From assembly GCF_025465995.1 (NCBI RefSeq), contig NZ_JANLNY010000022.1:186001-250000 (forward strand): a stretch of 64,000 nucleotides of DNA, in the 5' to 3' direction. This document shows positions 36,876 through 45,845 of this stretch, piece by piece. The stretch is from Pseudomonas sp. 5P_3.1_Bac2 (GTDB lineage: Bacteria; Pseudomonadota; Gammaproteobacteria; Pseudomonadales; Pseudomonadaceae). Under the pieces are notes generated by a model. That model was not told the DNA's origin. It searched no databases and saw only the letters and a program-made list of their open reading frames with translations. A program made the translations under genes and the position numbers. Positions within the stretch are counted from its first letter, which is position 1, and the number at the start of each line of letters is the position of its first letter.

Positions 36876-37841
36876 CTAGCGCAGTGCATCGGCCAACGCG
36901 TTACGCTGAACGTGGTCGGGCAGCAAGCGCGACTGAATAAACTGAGAATCTTTACTCAGCCGGTAGTCAGGCCCCACGAAGTACTGCTTGGCAGTGGCAT
37001 CCCCCTTCGCTGTATAGAGAATCCAGGCCGTACTGATCCCGGCAAACTCGTTCTCCTTATTCACTCGAACCGGACTGAAATGGGTCGCGTTATGGGCGGT
37101 GGCGAACCACCCCGGAGCATTTTTGAGGGTGCTGCTCTGCAGCAGGGGCCACGTAAATGCCGGCACCACAAAATCCGCAGCACCGGTCAGCATCAGCGTC
37201 GGGACGTTAACAAACAGGCCAATGCCCAGAGCCCCCGGCTCAATCGGTAGCGACGCCACCTGCTTAAGATCAGGATCGATCAAACTCAAAAGACTTTGCG
37301 GCAATGACGACACCTGTACGGTTGCCTGCCCACCTGCGGAGTGACCCGCCACCACGACTTTATTGAGATCCACCTTGCCATACAAAGGAGACTGCGGGTC
37401 TTTGTTCAACTTACTTACCTCTAAAACCCCCAACACATGCATGGTGGGCGTAATATTAATAAAGTCTGACGAACTGACTACAACAAAACCATAACTGGCC
37501 CATTGCCTTACTAAATGCTCATGCTCCCCCGGATTGGAAAGTATTCCTCCCACGAAGTTAATGACTGGCAGCTTATCCAACTGCTGAATATTTTCTGGAT
37601 AATAAACACTGTTTGATACGGGGTTTTTAAATCCGTAGGGAAAGGACTCATTACACTGCACATTCGAATCCAGTAACACCACCTTAGCCAAGACCCCGAC
37701 CAAGCTACGACAATCAGCCGCCACTGAGTTGGTCGCCACAGCATAGGGGCCCGCGCTATCAACGGCAGCGTACTGGTCGTTAGCCTGGCCAAACGCTGCG
37801 AACAACTGCGAGGCCTGCACAGACGCCGTCACGCTGAGCAA
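36876..37841 (-). CDS. Secreted alpha/beta hydrolase with probable 5' frameshift
   Basis: The intact frame gives 321 aa with the lipase-type nucleophile elbow VVAGHSAGGQAT. Oxyanion-side sequence LPVINFVGGILSNPGEHEH and late Asp/His candidates (TGAADFVVP; AHNATHFSP) suggest the dienelactone-hydrolase/cutinase-like superfamily, substrate unknown. In this frame the only early start is a TTG at 37841, and the visible hydrophobic stretch is too short for a signal peptide. An AAGGA and ATG at 37906/37900 open MNAIKNLLL in another frame, and the two join with one missing base near 37880 to give a normal signal peptide (MNAIKNLLL.RTQLICTAA...ASVQA). Either a real frameshift or a sequence error. Confidence 0.75.
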   Translation of the reverse strand: MLSVTASVQASQLFAAFGQANDQYAAVDSAGPYAVATNSVAADCRSLVGVLAKVVLLDSNVQCNESFPYGFKNPVSNSVYYPENIQQLDKLPVINFVGGILSNPGEHEHLVRQWASYGFVVVSSSDFINITPTMHVLGVLEVSKLNKDPQSPLYGKVDLNKVVVAGHSAGGQATVQVSSLPQSLLSLIDPDLKQVASLPIEPGALGIGLFVNVPTLMLTGAADFVVPAFTWPLLQSSTLKNAPGWFATAHNATHFSPVRVNKENEFAGISTAWILYTAKGDATAKQYFVGPDYRLSKDSQFIQSRLLPDHVQRNALADALR

Positions 37842-37906
37842 AGTAGCGGCTGCAGTACAGATTAATTGTGTTCTAAGAGTAAGTTCTTAATAGCATTCAT
37901 CGTCAT

Positions 37907-38711
37907 ATCCTTATGTAAGTACACTGAGAAGAATCGGCTAGGAAAAATCAACCCCGAAAAGAGGCACCGCTAGAATCAAATACAAAGATCAAGAAACATT
38001 TACAGCGCATCCACAATTAACACATAAACCTTAAAACACAACCGACAGAGGAATACCAAATAGATATACACACAAGCTATTTAGTCAAAAAATAAACTAG
38101 CACCAACACTCCACTATTAATCAATTAATAAATACCAATCTATTAATCCCACATATAAACAATAACTTGCACTTAAGCTCAGCTATTGCGCCTCGCGGGC
38201 AAAAATACCGTCGAACACCCTACTGGCTACAGCAGATGACTGACGAAATCCGCCTCTGCAATAAGCTCACCCACTCAGTAACATTCTCGACACCTGCGCC
38301 AGCACACAGCGTTGCGTCACAAGCACCCTCGCGCACCAAGCTGTTGTGGAACTAAACGACTAGAAATGCACAGCCGAAAAACTGCTCGGCGCGACCGCTG
38401 CCTGATAGCAGGCACGTGATCTGGCTGGCTGAGCGCCTGGACGCAGCTAATTCATCGGTAAATGTCGCCGCAGTGTTGGCCTATCTGCGCAAAGACTTTT
38501 ACAATTGGCCGCTTTGCTGGATCACTTTGCTGATAAATCGGACAGTGTTTAACCCGTGCACCTTATCTTGCGGGTGCCTGCACACTGATCGCGACAGCGT
38601 ATTGTGAAAGCGTCCTGCGTCTTGGCGCTCCGCCAAACGCTATGCTAGCGTTGCGCCCATTGTCAGACAGGCCACGCCCCATTCCAGCGCCCCATTTACC
38701 TAGGAGAAACC
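37907..38711. other. AT-rich non-coding gap of about 800 bp
   Basis: No convincing gene. The stretch from about 37970 to 38165 is strikingly AT-rich compared with its flanks. Short open frames at 38167-38355 and 38416-38607 lack ribosome sites and recognisable motifs. The last part must hold the promoter of the ABC operon. Confidence 0.5.
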
Positions 38712-39485
38712 ATGGCCGAGGCTACGCCCGCGCTGGAAATTCGCGACTTACATAAGCGCTACGGCGAACTAGAAGTGCTCAAGGGCATTTCGCTGACCGC
38801 CCGCGACGGCGACGTGATCTCCATTCTCGGCTCATCGGGCTCCGGTAAATCAACGTTTCTGCGTTGCATCAACCTGCTGGAGAATCCTCATCAAGGGCGA
38901 ATCCTGCTGGCCGGTGAAGAGCTCAAGCTCAAGGCCAGCAAGAATGGCGAGTTGATCGCAGCCGACAACCGCCAAATCAACCGCCTGCGCAGCGAAATTG
39001 GTTTCGTCTTCCAGAACTTCAACCTGTGGCCGCACATGAGCGTGCTCGATAACATCATCGAAGCACCGCGCCGCGTACTGGGCCAGAGCAAGGCCGAGGC
39101 GATTGAAGTGGCTGAAGCGCTGCTGGCTAAAGTCGGCATTGCCAACAAGCGCCACGCTTACCCCAACGAATTATCCGGCGGCCAGCAACAGCGCGCGGCG
39201 ATTGCCCGCACCCTGGCCATGCAGCCGAAAGTGATCCTGTTCGATGAGCCGACCTCGGCCCTCGACCCGGAGATGGTACAAGAAGTGCTTAACGTGATTC
39301 GTGCACTGGCTGATGAAGGCCGCACTATGCTGTTAGTAACCCATGAGATGAGCTTTGCTCGTCAGGTTTCCAGCGAAGTGGTGTTCCTTCATCAAGGATT
39401 GGTTGAAGAACAAGGCTCACCCGAGCAGGTGTTTAACAACCCCACCTCAGCGCGTTGTAAACAATTCATGTCCAGCAACCTATAA
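38712..39485 (+). CDS. Polar amino-acid ABC transporter ATP-binding protein
   Basis: A 257-aa ATPase of the HisP/GlnQ type that powers import. Walker A GSSGSGKST, Q-loop QNFNLWPHMS, signature LSGGQQQRAAIARTLA, Walker B VILFDEPTSALDPE and the H-loop THEMSFARQ are all present. It is first in a four-gene operon (ATPase, binding protein, two permeases) that matches a conserved Pseudomonas cluster. The start at 38712 has AGGAGA upstream. Confidence 0.96.
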   Translation: MAEATPALEIRDLHKRYGELEVLKGISLTARDGDVISILGSSGSGKSTFLRCINLLENPHQGRILLAGEELKLKASKNGELIAADNRQINRLRSEIGFVFQNFNLWPHMSVLDNIIEAPRRVLGQSKAEAIEVAEALLAKVGIANKRHAYPNELSGGQQQRAAIARTLAMQPKVILFDEPTSALDPEMVQEVLNVIRALADEGRTMLLVTHEMSFARQVSSEVVFLHQGLVEEQGSPEQVFNNPTSARCKQFMSSNL

Positions 39486-39498
39486 CGGAGCTCCCCCC

Positions 39499-40251
39499 AT
39501 GCAGAACTACAAAAACATCCTGCTGGCTGCTGTCGCCGCCCTCACTTTCGGCACCAGCGCCGTGGCTGCCGACAAACTTAAACTAGGCACTGAAGGCGCC
39601 TACCCACCCTTTAACCTGATCGATGCTAGCGGCAAAGTCGGCGGCTTTGACGTTGAAATCGGCCAGGCGCTGTGCGCCAAACTGAAAGTTGAGTGCGAAG
39701 TCGTGACTTCTGACTGGGACGGCATCATCCCGGCGCTGAACGCGAAGAAATTCGACTTCCTGATCGCCTCCATGTCGATCACCGAAGAGCGCAAAGCGGC
39801 GGTGGATTTCACCGATGCTTACTACACCAACAAGCTGCAATTCGTGGCCCCGAAAGGCGGCGAATTCAAAACCGATAAAGCCAGCCTCAAAGGCAAGGTC
39901 ATCGGTGCGCAGCGCGCCACCATCGCCGGCACCTGGCTGGAAGACAACCTCGATGGTGTGGTTGACGTAAAACTCTACGACACCCAGGAAAACGCCTACC
40001 TCGACCTGGCTTCCGGGCGCCTCGACGGCATCCTCGCTGACACTTTCGTGCAGTGGGAATGGCTCAAGAGCGAAACCGGTAAAGGCTTTGAGTTCAAAGG
40101 TGAACCCGTCTTCGATAACGACAAGATCGGTATCGCGGTACGCAAAGGCGACGCCCTGCGCGAGAAGCTGAACGGCGCGCTGAAAGAAATCGTTGCTGAC
40201 GGCACCTATAAGAAAATCAACGACAAGTACTTCCCGTTCAGCATTTACTAA
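39499..40251 (+). CDS. Amino-acid ABC transporter periplasmic binding protein
   Basis: A 250-aa solute receptor with a signal peptide (MQNYKNILLAAVAALTFGTSAVAA) and the family-3 binding fold: LKLGTEGAYPPFNLID, GFDVEIGQALCAKL, DFLIASMSITEERKAAVDFTDAYY. Such sequences bind basic or polar amino acids (Lys/Arg/ornithine or His are typical). The exact ligand cannot be told. The ATG at 39499 follows a GGAG, 13 bp after the ATPase stop. Confidence 0.94.
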   Translation: MQNYKNILLAAVAALTFGTSAVAADKLKLGTEGAYPPFNLIDASGKVGGFDVEIGQALCAKLKVECEVVTSDWDGIIPALNAKKFDFLIASMSITEERKAAVDFTDAYYTNKLQFVAPKGGEFKTDKASLKGKVIGAQRATIAGTWLEDNLDGVVDVKLYDTQENAYLDLASGRLDGILADTFVQWEWLKSETGKGFEFKGEPVFDNDKIGIAVRKGDALREKLNGALKEIVADGTYKKINDKYFPFSIY

Positions 40252-40301
40252 GCTGACCGTACTGCGCCGCTCCTTGGGCGGCGCAGCCTTCTGAGCTACC
40301 C

Positions 40302-40997
40302 ATGACTTTTGACCTCTACGGATTCGGTCCAGCACTTGCTGCTGGCACCCTGATGACCATCAAGCTAGCGCTCTGCGCATTGGCTCTGGGCCTAGTGCTC
40401 GGCCTGCTCGGCGCCCTGGCCAAGACTTCGCCCTACAAGCCGCTGCAATGGCTTGGCGGCACCTACTCCACCATTGTGCGTGGCATCCCGGAGTTGCTCT
40501 GGGTGCTGCTGATTTATTTCGGCACCGTGCAGTTGCTGCGCAATGTCGCCGACTGGCTGGGCCTGGAAAGCCTGGAGCTAAACGCCTTCGCCGCCGGCAC
40601 CATTGCCTTAGGCCTGTGCTTCGGCGCCTACGCCACCGAAGTGTTCCGTGGCGCCATCCTCGCCATCCCCAAGGGCCACCGTGAAGCGGGCCTGGCACTG
40701 GGCATGTCCAAGCCGCATATTTTCCTGCGCCTGATCCTGCCGCAAATGTGGCGCATCGCCCTGCCGGGCCTGGGCAACCTGTTTATGATTTTGATGAAAG
40801 ACACCGCCCTGGTGTCGGTCATTGGCCTCGAAGAAATCATGCGCAACGCGCAAATCGCCGTGACCCACAGCAAGCAGGCATTCACCTTCTACGCCGTGGC
40901 CGCGATCATCTACTTGGGGCTGACCATCCTCGCCATGATCGGTATGTATTACCTAGAAAAACGCGCTAGCCGCGGCTTTGTGCGGAGCGCCCAATGA
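40302..40997 (+). CDS. Amino-acid ABC transporter permease 1
   Basis: A 231-aa inner-membrane permease of the HisQ/HisM type. It has about five membrane segments and the cytoplasmic EAA loop AIPKGHREAGLALGMSKPHIFLRLILPQ that docks the ATPase. The N-terminus (GAALAAGTLMTIKLAL-like) carries the TxxL signature of the family. Its stop overlaps the second permease (ATGA), indicating a heterodimeric pair. Confidence 0.95.
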   Translation: MTFDLYGFGPALAAGTLMTIKLALCALALGLVLGLLGALAKTSPYKPLQWLGGTYSTIVRGIPELLWVLLIYFGTVQLLRNVADWLGLESLELNAFAAGTIALGLCFGAYATEVFRGAILAIPKGHREAGLALGMSKPHIFLRLILPQMWRIALPGLGNLFMILMKDTALVSVIGLEEIMRNAQIAVTHSKQAFTFYAVAAIIYLGLTILAMIGMYYLEKRASRGFVRSAQ

Positions 40998-41683
40998 ACT
41001 GGGAAGTGATCTACAAATACCTGCCAAAGCTGCTCGACGGTGCCGTGCTGACCCTCGAACTGGTGGCCATCGCGGTGATCGCCGGATTGATTCTGGCGAT
41101 CCCCATGGGCATCGCCCGCTCCTCGAAATACCTGGCGGTACGCGCGCTGCCGTACAGCTACATCTTCTTCTTCCGTGGCACGCCGCTGCTGGTGCAACTG
41201 TTCTTGGTCTACTACGGCCTGTCGCAGTTTGACGCGGTTAAACAAAGCGTCCTGTGGCCCTACCTGCGTGACCCATACTGGTGCGCAGTGCTGACCATGA
41301 CGCTGCATACGGCGGCGTATATCGCCGAGATTCTGCGCGGCGCGATTCAAGCCGTACCACCAGGTGAGATTGAAGCGGCCCGCGCGCTGGGCATGTCCCG
41401 CACCCAGGCGATGATCTTTATCATCCTGCCGCGCGCCGCGCGTATTGGTCTGCCGGCGTACAGCAACGAAGTGATTCTGATGCTCAAGGCCAGCGCCTTA
41501 GCCAGCACCGTGACCCTGCTGGAACTGACCGGCATGGCCCGCACGATCATTGCCCGTACCTACCTGCCGGTAGAGATCTTCTTTGCCGCCGGCATGTTCT
41601 ACTTGGTGATCGCCTTTATTCTGGTGCGCGCCTTCCGCCTGCTCGAACGCTGGCTGCGGGTCGACGCCTGCCAAGGCCGTTAA
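40994..41683 (+). CDS. Amino-acid ABC transporter permease 2
   Basis: A 229-aa partner permease with five membrane segments and EAA loop AVPPGEIEAARALGMSRTQAMIFIILPRAAR. It begins MNWEVIYKYLPKLLDGAVLTLEL, as in HisM-type subunits. It is the last gene of the operon; no strong terminator is seen before the next gene 59 bp away. Confidence 0.95.
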   Translation: MNWEVIYKYLPKLLDGAVLTLELVAIAVIAGLILAIPMGIARSSKYLAVRALPYSYIFFFRGTPLLVQLFLVYYGLSQFDAVKQSVLWPYLRDPYWCAVLTMTLHTAAYIAEILRGAIQAVPPGEIEAARALGMSRTQAMIFIILPRAARIGLPAYSNEVILMLKASALASTVTLLELTGMARTIIARTYLPVEIFFAAGMFYLVIAFILVRAFRLLERWLRVDACQGR

Positions 41684-41742
41684 GCTGTCGAGAGGGGGAC
41701 TGATCCCCCTCTTAACCAGCGCCCTACTCAGTGGCCACGCCG

Positions 41743-42966
41743 ATGCACCCTGAGCCTATCGCCCCATTAAGCAACGCCGATTTTGCCCAGCGCTTTGCCG
41801 CCTTGGAGCGCTTTTTGTTGGCTCAGCAAAAGCTCTGGCGCCCACGCCCTTTCGTGTACCACCCCAGCGTGCCATGGGAAGCGGACTATCCCCAGTTGGC
41901 CACTTGGCTACGGCAACAAAGCCTGGAACACGCCGAGGCGGCGCATAACCAAGCACAGTTGATTGACGCACCAGCGCCCTTCGCCCAACTGGCGCAGCAA
42001 GCCGCTGCGTTAAGTGCTGTCGGCGCCCTTCCCCAGCACGCCCTTGCCACCCCTGCTGGGCGTCTCGACAGTGCGGTACCGGGACGTAAATGGCAGCAAA
42101 TCCAAGCCTTCGCCAGCAGCTTGAGCTTTAGTCAGACACCGCAACATTGGCTGGATTGGTGCGCCGGCAAAGGTCATTTGGGTCGCCTGTTAGCCCAACA
42201 GGGCGAACCGCTGACCTGCCTGGAATACGACCCAGAGCTAATAAGCGCCGGCCAGCAACTGAGTCGCAAGCACGGCATCCAGGCCGAGCATATCCAGCAG
42301 GATGTATTAGCCGCCGATGCCGGCCAACAGCTGCAAGGCAAACACACCCCAGTGGCACTGCATGCCTGCGGTGAACTGCATACGCGCCTGCTGCAATTAG
42401 CCAGTGCCGCAGGCTGTGGACAACTGGCCGTCGCCCCCTGCTGTTACAACCGTATCAGCAGCGCAAATTACCAAGCCTTATCCAAGGCCGGACGCGCTTC
42501 TGCGCTGCATTTAAGTCGTGAAGATTTGGCCTTGCCCTTGAGCGAAACCGTCACTGCCGGGGCCCGCGTGCGGCGCCAACGGGACACCTCAATGGCGCGC
42601 CGTTTAGCCTTCGATTTACTGCAACGGCAACTACGCGGCATCGACCAGTACCTGCCCACTCCATCGCTACCGAGCTCCTGGCTGGAAAAGCCATTTGCCC
42701 AGTACTGCCGTGATTTAGCCGCCCTCAAAGGACTCCCCGCAACACCCGCCCAAGACTGGCAAGCCCTAGAGCAGCAAGGCTGGCAGCGCTTGGCCGAAGT
42801 GCGCAATCTGGAACTGGTTCGAGGCTTGTTCCGCCGTCCGTTGGAGTTATGGCTCCAGCTCAATCTCGCCCTGTACCTGCACGAACAAGGCTACCGCGTG
42901 CGCCTCGGCACCTTTTGCGCTTACGCACAAAGCCCACGTAATTTAATGCTGCTGGCCGAGCGTTAA
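41743..42966 (+). CDS. Class I SAM-dependent methyltransferase (Methyltransf_32-like)
   Basis: A protein of about 407 aa. The SAM-binding motif I reads WLDWCAGKGHLGRLLA (about 135-150), followed by LTCLEYDPELISAGQQL (motif II acidic end) and ALHACGELHTRLLQLA. A Cys pair follows in VAPCCYNRIS. This arrangement is that of the Methyltransf_32 group, which includes putative rRNA/tRNA modification enzymes; substrate unknown. A GTG at 41731 four codons upstream is an alternative start. It lies on the same strand as the ABC operon. Confidence 0.85.
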   Translation: MHPEPIAPLSNADFAQRFAALERFLLAQQKLWRPRPFVYHPSVPWEADYPQLATWLRQQSLEHAEAAHNQAQLIDAPAPFAQLAQQAAALSAVGALPQHALATPAGRLDSAVPGRKWQQIQAFASSLSFSQTPQHWLDWCAGKGHLGRLLAQQGEPLTCLEYDPELISAGQQLSRKHGIQAEHIQQDVLAADAGQQLQGKHTPVALHACGELHTRLLQLASAAGCGQLAVAPCCYNRISSANYQALSKAGRASALHLSREDLALPLSETVTAGARVRRQRDTSMARRLAFDLLQRQLRGIDQYLPTPSLPSSWLEKPFAQYCRDLAALKGLPATPAQDWQALEQQGWQRLAEVRNLELVRGLFRRPLELWLQLNLALYLHEQGYRVRLGTFCAYAQSPRNLMLLAER

Positions 42967-43306
42967 AATCGCCTTAATACCCCAGCGTCTAGCCGTGCAA
43001 ACCCTGTGATCGGGCGCAACCCCAGCAGCTAATCAACAACTCAGTGCCAACGACCTTACTTGCCCACAACATCTGTGGATAACTCTGTGAGCAGAATCTG
43101 CGCAAAGCACGCAAAACGGCAGAATAAAAGGCCAGGAAAAACCTGATCATTTTTTGATCAAAAGATATTCACTGTAAAAACATACACTTATAGGATGCGG
43201 TGAACTGTCGCACAAAAAATAGAACGATAGAGCCAGAAAACCCTCCTGTGTGCATAAGCTTATGGCAACTTATTGAAATTGTTGCGAAGAACGCCCTTTT
43301 TAGGGC
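42967..43306. other. Spacer between methyltransferase gene and the tRNA-Thr promoter
   Basis: No gene seen. It contains a single DnaA-box-like TGTGGATAA (43074-43082) and a palindrome TTTTGATCAAAA near 43150. A small hairpin GCCCTTTTTAGGGC precedes the tRNA promoter. Confidence 0.4.
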
Positions 43307-43334
43307 TTTACTCGACCTTTCAAATGGATATAAT
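43307..43334 (+). promoter_or_regulatory. Sigma-70 promoter of tRNA-Thr
   Basis: A perfect -10 TATAAT at 43329-43334 with TTTACT 16 bp upstream; the tRNA starts 14 bp downstream. Confidence 0.75.
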
Positions 43335-43348
43335 GGCGACCCTCAGAT

Positions 43349-43424
<76 letters not shown>

Positions 43425-43432
43425 TACACAGA

Positions 43433-43462
43433 AAGCCTCGCAGCAATGCGGGGCTTTTTTGT
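43433..43462 (+). terminator. Terminator of tRNA-Thr
   Basis: AAGCCTCGCA-GCAA-TGCGGGGCTTTTTT hairpin with a T run, nine bases after the tRNA. Confidence 0.85.
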
Positions 43463-43609
43463 TTGTGGGTACAACTCGAAAAAAGGACCACTACGAGTAC
43501 CACTCTGATTCAGCGCTCACTTGAATAATCCCAAAACAGGGATTTAATCTGCGCCAGCGAATGTGGGGCGATAGCGCGCAAAACCACCCACAGAATAGAC
43601 ACACGCCCC

Positions 43610-43816
43610 CTACGCTCTCAATTTAGCGTTATAGCTTTTCTGCATCTCAACATAAGCCCTACGCAGCTCAGGACTTGCCCCTGTGTGTGCCACATACGGG
43701 ATTGCCCCGTAACGCGCCAACCACCTACGCGGAAACGCTGCCATTCGCTCGCCCGCCTCGATTGCCTCAATCACTAAGGCAATGCTGTGTTCCGCGTAGA
43801 TCAATTCTTTTTTCAT
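43610..43816 (-). CDS. Small hypothetical protein
   Basis: A 68-aa predicted soluble protein (MKKELIYAEHSIALVIEAIEAGERMAAFPRRW...) with two helical parts and a basic tail. An AAAGG precedes the ATG. No family recognised. It is in the accessory patch after tRNA-Thr, on the strand opposite its neighbours; the codon pattern looks genuine, but it may be a remnant of an integrated element. Confidence 0.5.
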   Translation of the reverse strand: MKKELIYAEHSIALVIEAIEAGERMAAFPRRWLARYGAIPYVAHTGASPELRRAYVEMQKSYNAKLRA

Positions 43817-43974
43817 TGAATGCCTTTAGCCATGCTTTGGAGTGAGTATTTTACCGCCTCCAACACAGTGCCAAGACCATCACGCGATAGGCGCAAGCCT
43901 TTTGATTTAAGCCTGCAAACATGACACTAATCTATGCCAATGCATGGACATTAGGCAGAGGCTTGAGATTTGAA

Positions 43975-44442
43975 ATGGCGTTAAAAAATTGCAAAGAGTG
44001 CAAGTCACTAGTCAGCAAAAAAGCTGATAAATGCCCTACCTGTGGAGCGCCGCAAGGCCCAAAGCATTACAGCCTTGGCAAACTGATCGCGCTTGTATTG
44101 TTTGGGTTTTTCATTTACTCGCTGATCAACAATGACAGCAGCACTAATCGCGCCAGCAAGACTACGCGCTCCTCAATAGATGGCGGTCAGGAAATGATGG
44201 CGTTTGTTATGTGCCAAAAACCTATTACTGATCGACTCACCTCCCCAAGTAGCGCCAAATTCCCCCATTCCGGCAAATCCGGCGTCAGCTCCACTCATGT
44301 TGGTGGCGGCGTTTACGACGTTGTTGGGTATGTGGACTCACAGAATGGTTTTGGCGCAATGCTGCGAAGCACTTGGAACTGCAAAATCAAAGAGAATGAC
44401 AATAAGACATGGACGGCATTAGATGTGAACATAAGCCAATAG
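43975..44442 (+). CDS. Zinc-ribbon membrane protein with C-terminal SPSxAK/VDSQN domain
   Basis: 155 aa. An N-terminal zinc ribbon (CKECKS ... CPTCGA, residues 6-25) and one membrane segment (LGKLIALVLFGFFIYSLI, about 34-51) are followed by a Ser/Thr-rich linker. The exported or cytoplasmic C-terminal domain is QKPITDRLTSPSSAKFP ... VVGYVDSQNGFGAMLRSTWNCKI. The C-terminal domain is shared with the next gene at 44534. The ATG at 43975 starts the zinc ribbon. The function is unknown; this arrangement recurs in accessory-region proteins. Confidence 0.75.
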   Translation: MALKNCKECKSLVSKKADKCPTCGAPQGPKHYSLGKLIALVLFGFFIYSLINNDSSTNRASKTTRSSIDGGQEMMAFVMCQKPITDRLTSPSSAKFPHSGKSGVSSTHVGGGVYDVVGYVDSQNGFGAMLRSTWNCKIKENDNKTWTALDVNISQ

Positions 44443-44533
44443 GCGGGTGCTAATAGCGGATTGTTTTTGATAAGGGAAGTCGCTTAGCCAAGCTAGTGGG
44501 AGATGACTGCATTAGTAGCAATGGAGGTGCGGC

Positions 44534-45103
44534 ATGGAAGCAAAAAAAGGTAAATATGGGCTTTGGTACGTCGACGGCACCTCATATGGATTTAGCTCAG
44601 AGCAAGAAGCGTTAGCACACCTCAAGAGTGAAGCTGAGCTTAAATCTGCTGGAGAAAAGATGGCAGCTACAGCACAACTTAATCGTGCCCACTCAAGCAA
44701 TGGTACTGACTGGAACAAGACCTTCCTTGGGCATCATTGGCTTGAGTGGGTTCTAGGTTGCGTTATGGCGGGTGGCTTTATGTATGTTTTCGCGTGGATC
44801 ACAAGCGATACGCCTCCCGAAGTGCTGGCTGCTCAAAAAATCGAAAAAGCTGAGCGAGAGTGCAAATCCACCTATGGGCATCAGGCAATCTCTCAACGCC
44901 TTATTACTAATCAGATGAAGTCACCTAGCACAGCCAAGGTGACTAGTCAGAACTCGGTTTATATGGGCGACTGCCGAGTAATGCACAATGGCTACATTGA
45001 TGCTCAAAATAGCTTTGGCGTGTACTTGCAACAGAACTACACGGCTATAACAATTTACAACAAAGACTCCGATACGTTTACGCTTGAAAGCCTTGAAATG
45101 TAA
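44534..45103 (+). CDS. Membrane protein sharing the C-terminal SPSxAK/DAQN domain
   Basis: 189 aa. The N-terminal soluble part (KYGLWYVDGTSYGFSSEQEALAHLKSE) looks like a small sequence-reading or GYF-like fold but is not assigned. One membrane segment (WVLGCVMAGGFMYVFAWI, about 73-90) is followed by the domain QAISQRLITNQMKSPSTAKV ... NGYIDAQNSFGVYLQQNYTAI. That domain aligns with the previous protein: RL, SPS-AK, GY-D-QN-FG are conserved in order. GGAGG at 44523-44527 supports the start. The gene lies 91 bp downstream of its relative. Confidence 0.72.
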   Translation: MEAKKGKYGLWYVDGTSYGFSSEQEALAHLKSEAELKSAGEKMAATAQLNRAHSSNGTDWNKTFLGHHWLEWVLGCVMAGGFMYVFAWITSDTPPEVLAAQKIEKAERECKSTYGHQAISQRLITNQMKSPSTAKVTSQNSVYMGDCRVMHNGYIDAQNSFGVYLQQNYTAITIYNKDSDTFTLESLEM

Positions 45104-45276
45104 ATGCTCTTACAGAAGCTAGAGCACCTAACATCGACCTAAGAGACAGAGATGCTAAGTATCGTAAGTTGCGTGAGTTACTACATCTCACGCGACCTAC
45201 GAACCAATCCCTTGCGCGCGTTAGTTAACGCAAGGGGTATGGGGTTATTAACGCAACACCTTAGAGCGTTGCGAAC

Positions 45277-45771
45277 CTACGCAGAATCACACAACAGATC
45301 GGCTAATTCAGTTAGCACTAACCGCTCTCTAGTGTTACGGCTGGGCGTTTTGAAGGTATCGACAACAAGTCGCCCCTCGCGTTTGAATGCAGTTATTGCA
45401 GCCCTTGCCCGCTCTTTGCCAGTCCTATTACGTTTAAGCTCACTTGGGTACTCTGGAAACGCTTCAAGCACATGGAGCGCTGTGCTGGGGCCTGACATAA
45501 CAGCCGGAACCGTTATATCTGCCTTATGGGCGACTTTAAGCACGCGCACAATCGATACCTGATCGAATAGCGCCTGTGTAATGCCATCACTTCCTGCGCC
45601 AGCACCCGAAGGCATAGGAATGCCTTGTTTAAACTCTACGCTAACAGGCTCAGCCCTGGCCGATAAGTTCGCCTTCTCGTGTACCACACTGATAAAACCG
45701 TCTTTATCAGTCATAGCTAAACGCGAACGAGCGCTATTGTACCAAGCGGTAGAGCCTGAATAGCTATTGCC
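45277..45771 (-). pseudogene. 5'-truncated RepA-like AAA ATPase fragment
   Basis: The open frame from an ATG at 45714 encodes 145 aa, but reading upstream in the same frame gives GSTAWYNSARSRLA before it, ending at an in-frame TAA (45772-45774). The joined sequence (SGSTAWYNSARSRLAMTDKD, then GFISVVHEKANLSARAEPVSVEF) looks like the end of the ATPase domain of RepA-like replicative helicases from plasmids and integrative elements. The rest is a C-terminal tail with a basic winged-helix look (SELKRNRTGKERARAAITAF). The ATP-binding part is missing, so it is judged a remnant. Confidence 0.6.
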
Positions 45772-45845
45772 TTAAGCGCTACTCAAATCGGGGGAGACGT
45801 CGTACCTTGCCACCTCGAAAACGACTTGTACTCATGGAGGAAAAA

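Noticed and set aside
43074..43082. DnaA-box-like TGTGGATAA, considered as part of an origin
   Set aside because: Only a single box, no dnaA/dnaN/gyrB genes or AT-rich unwinding element nearby.
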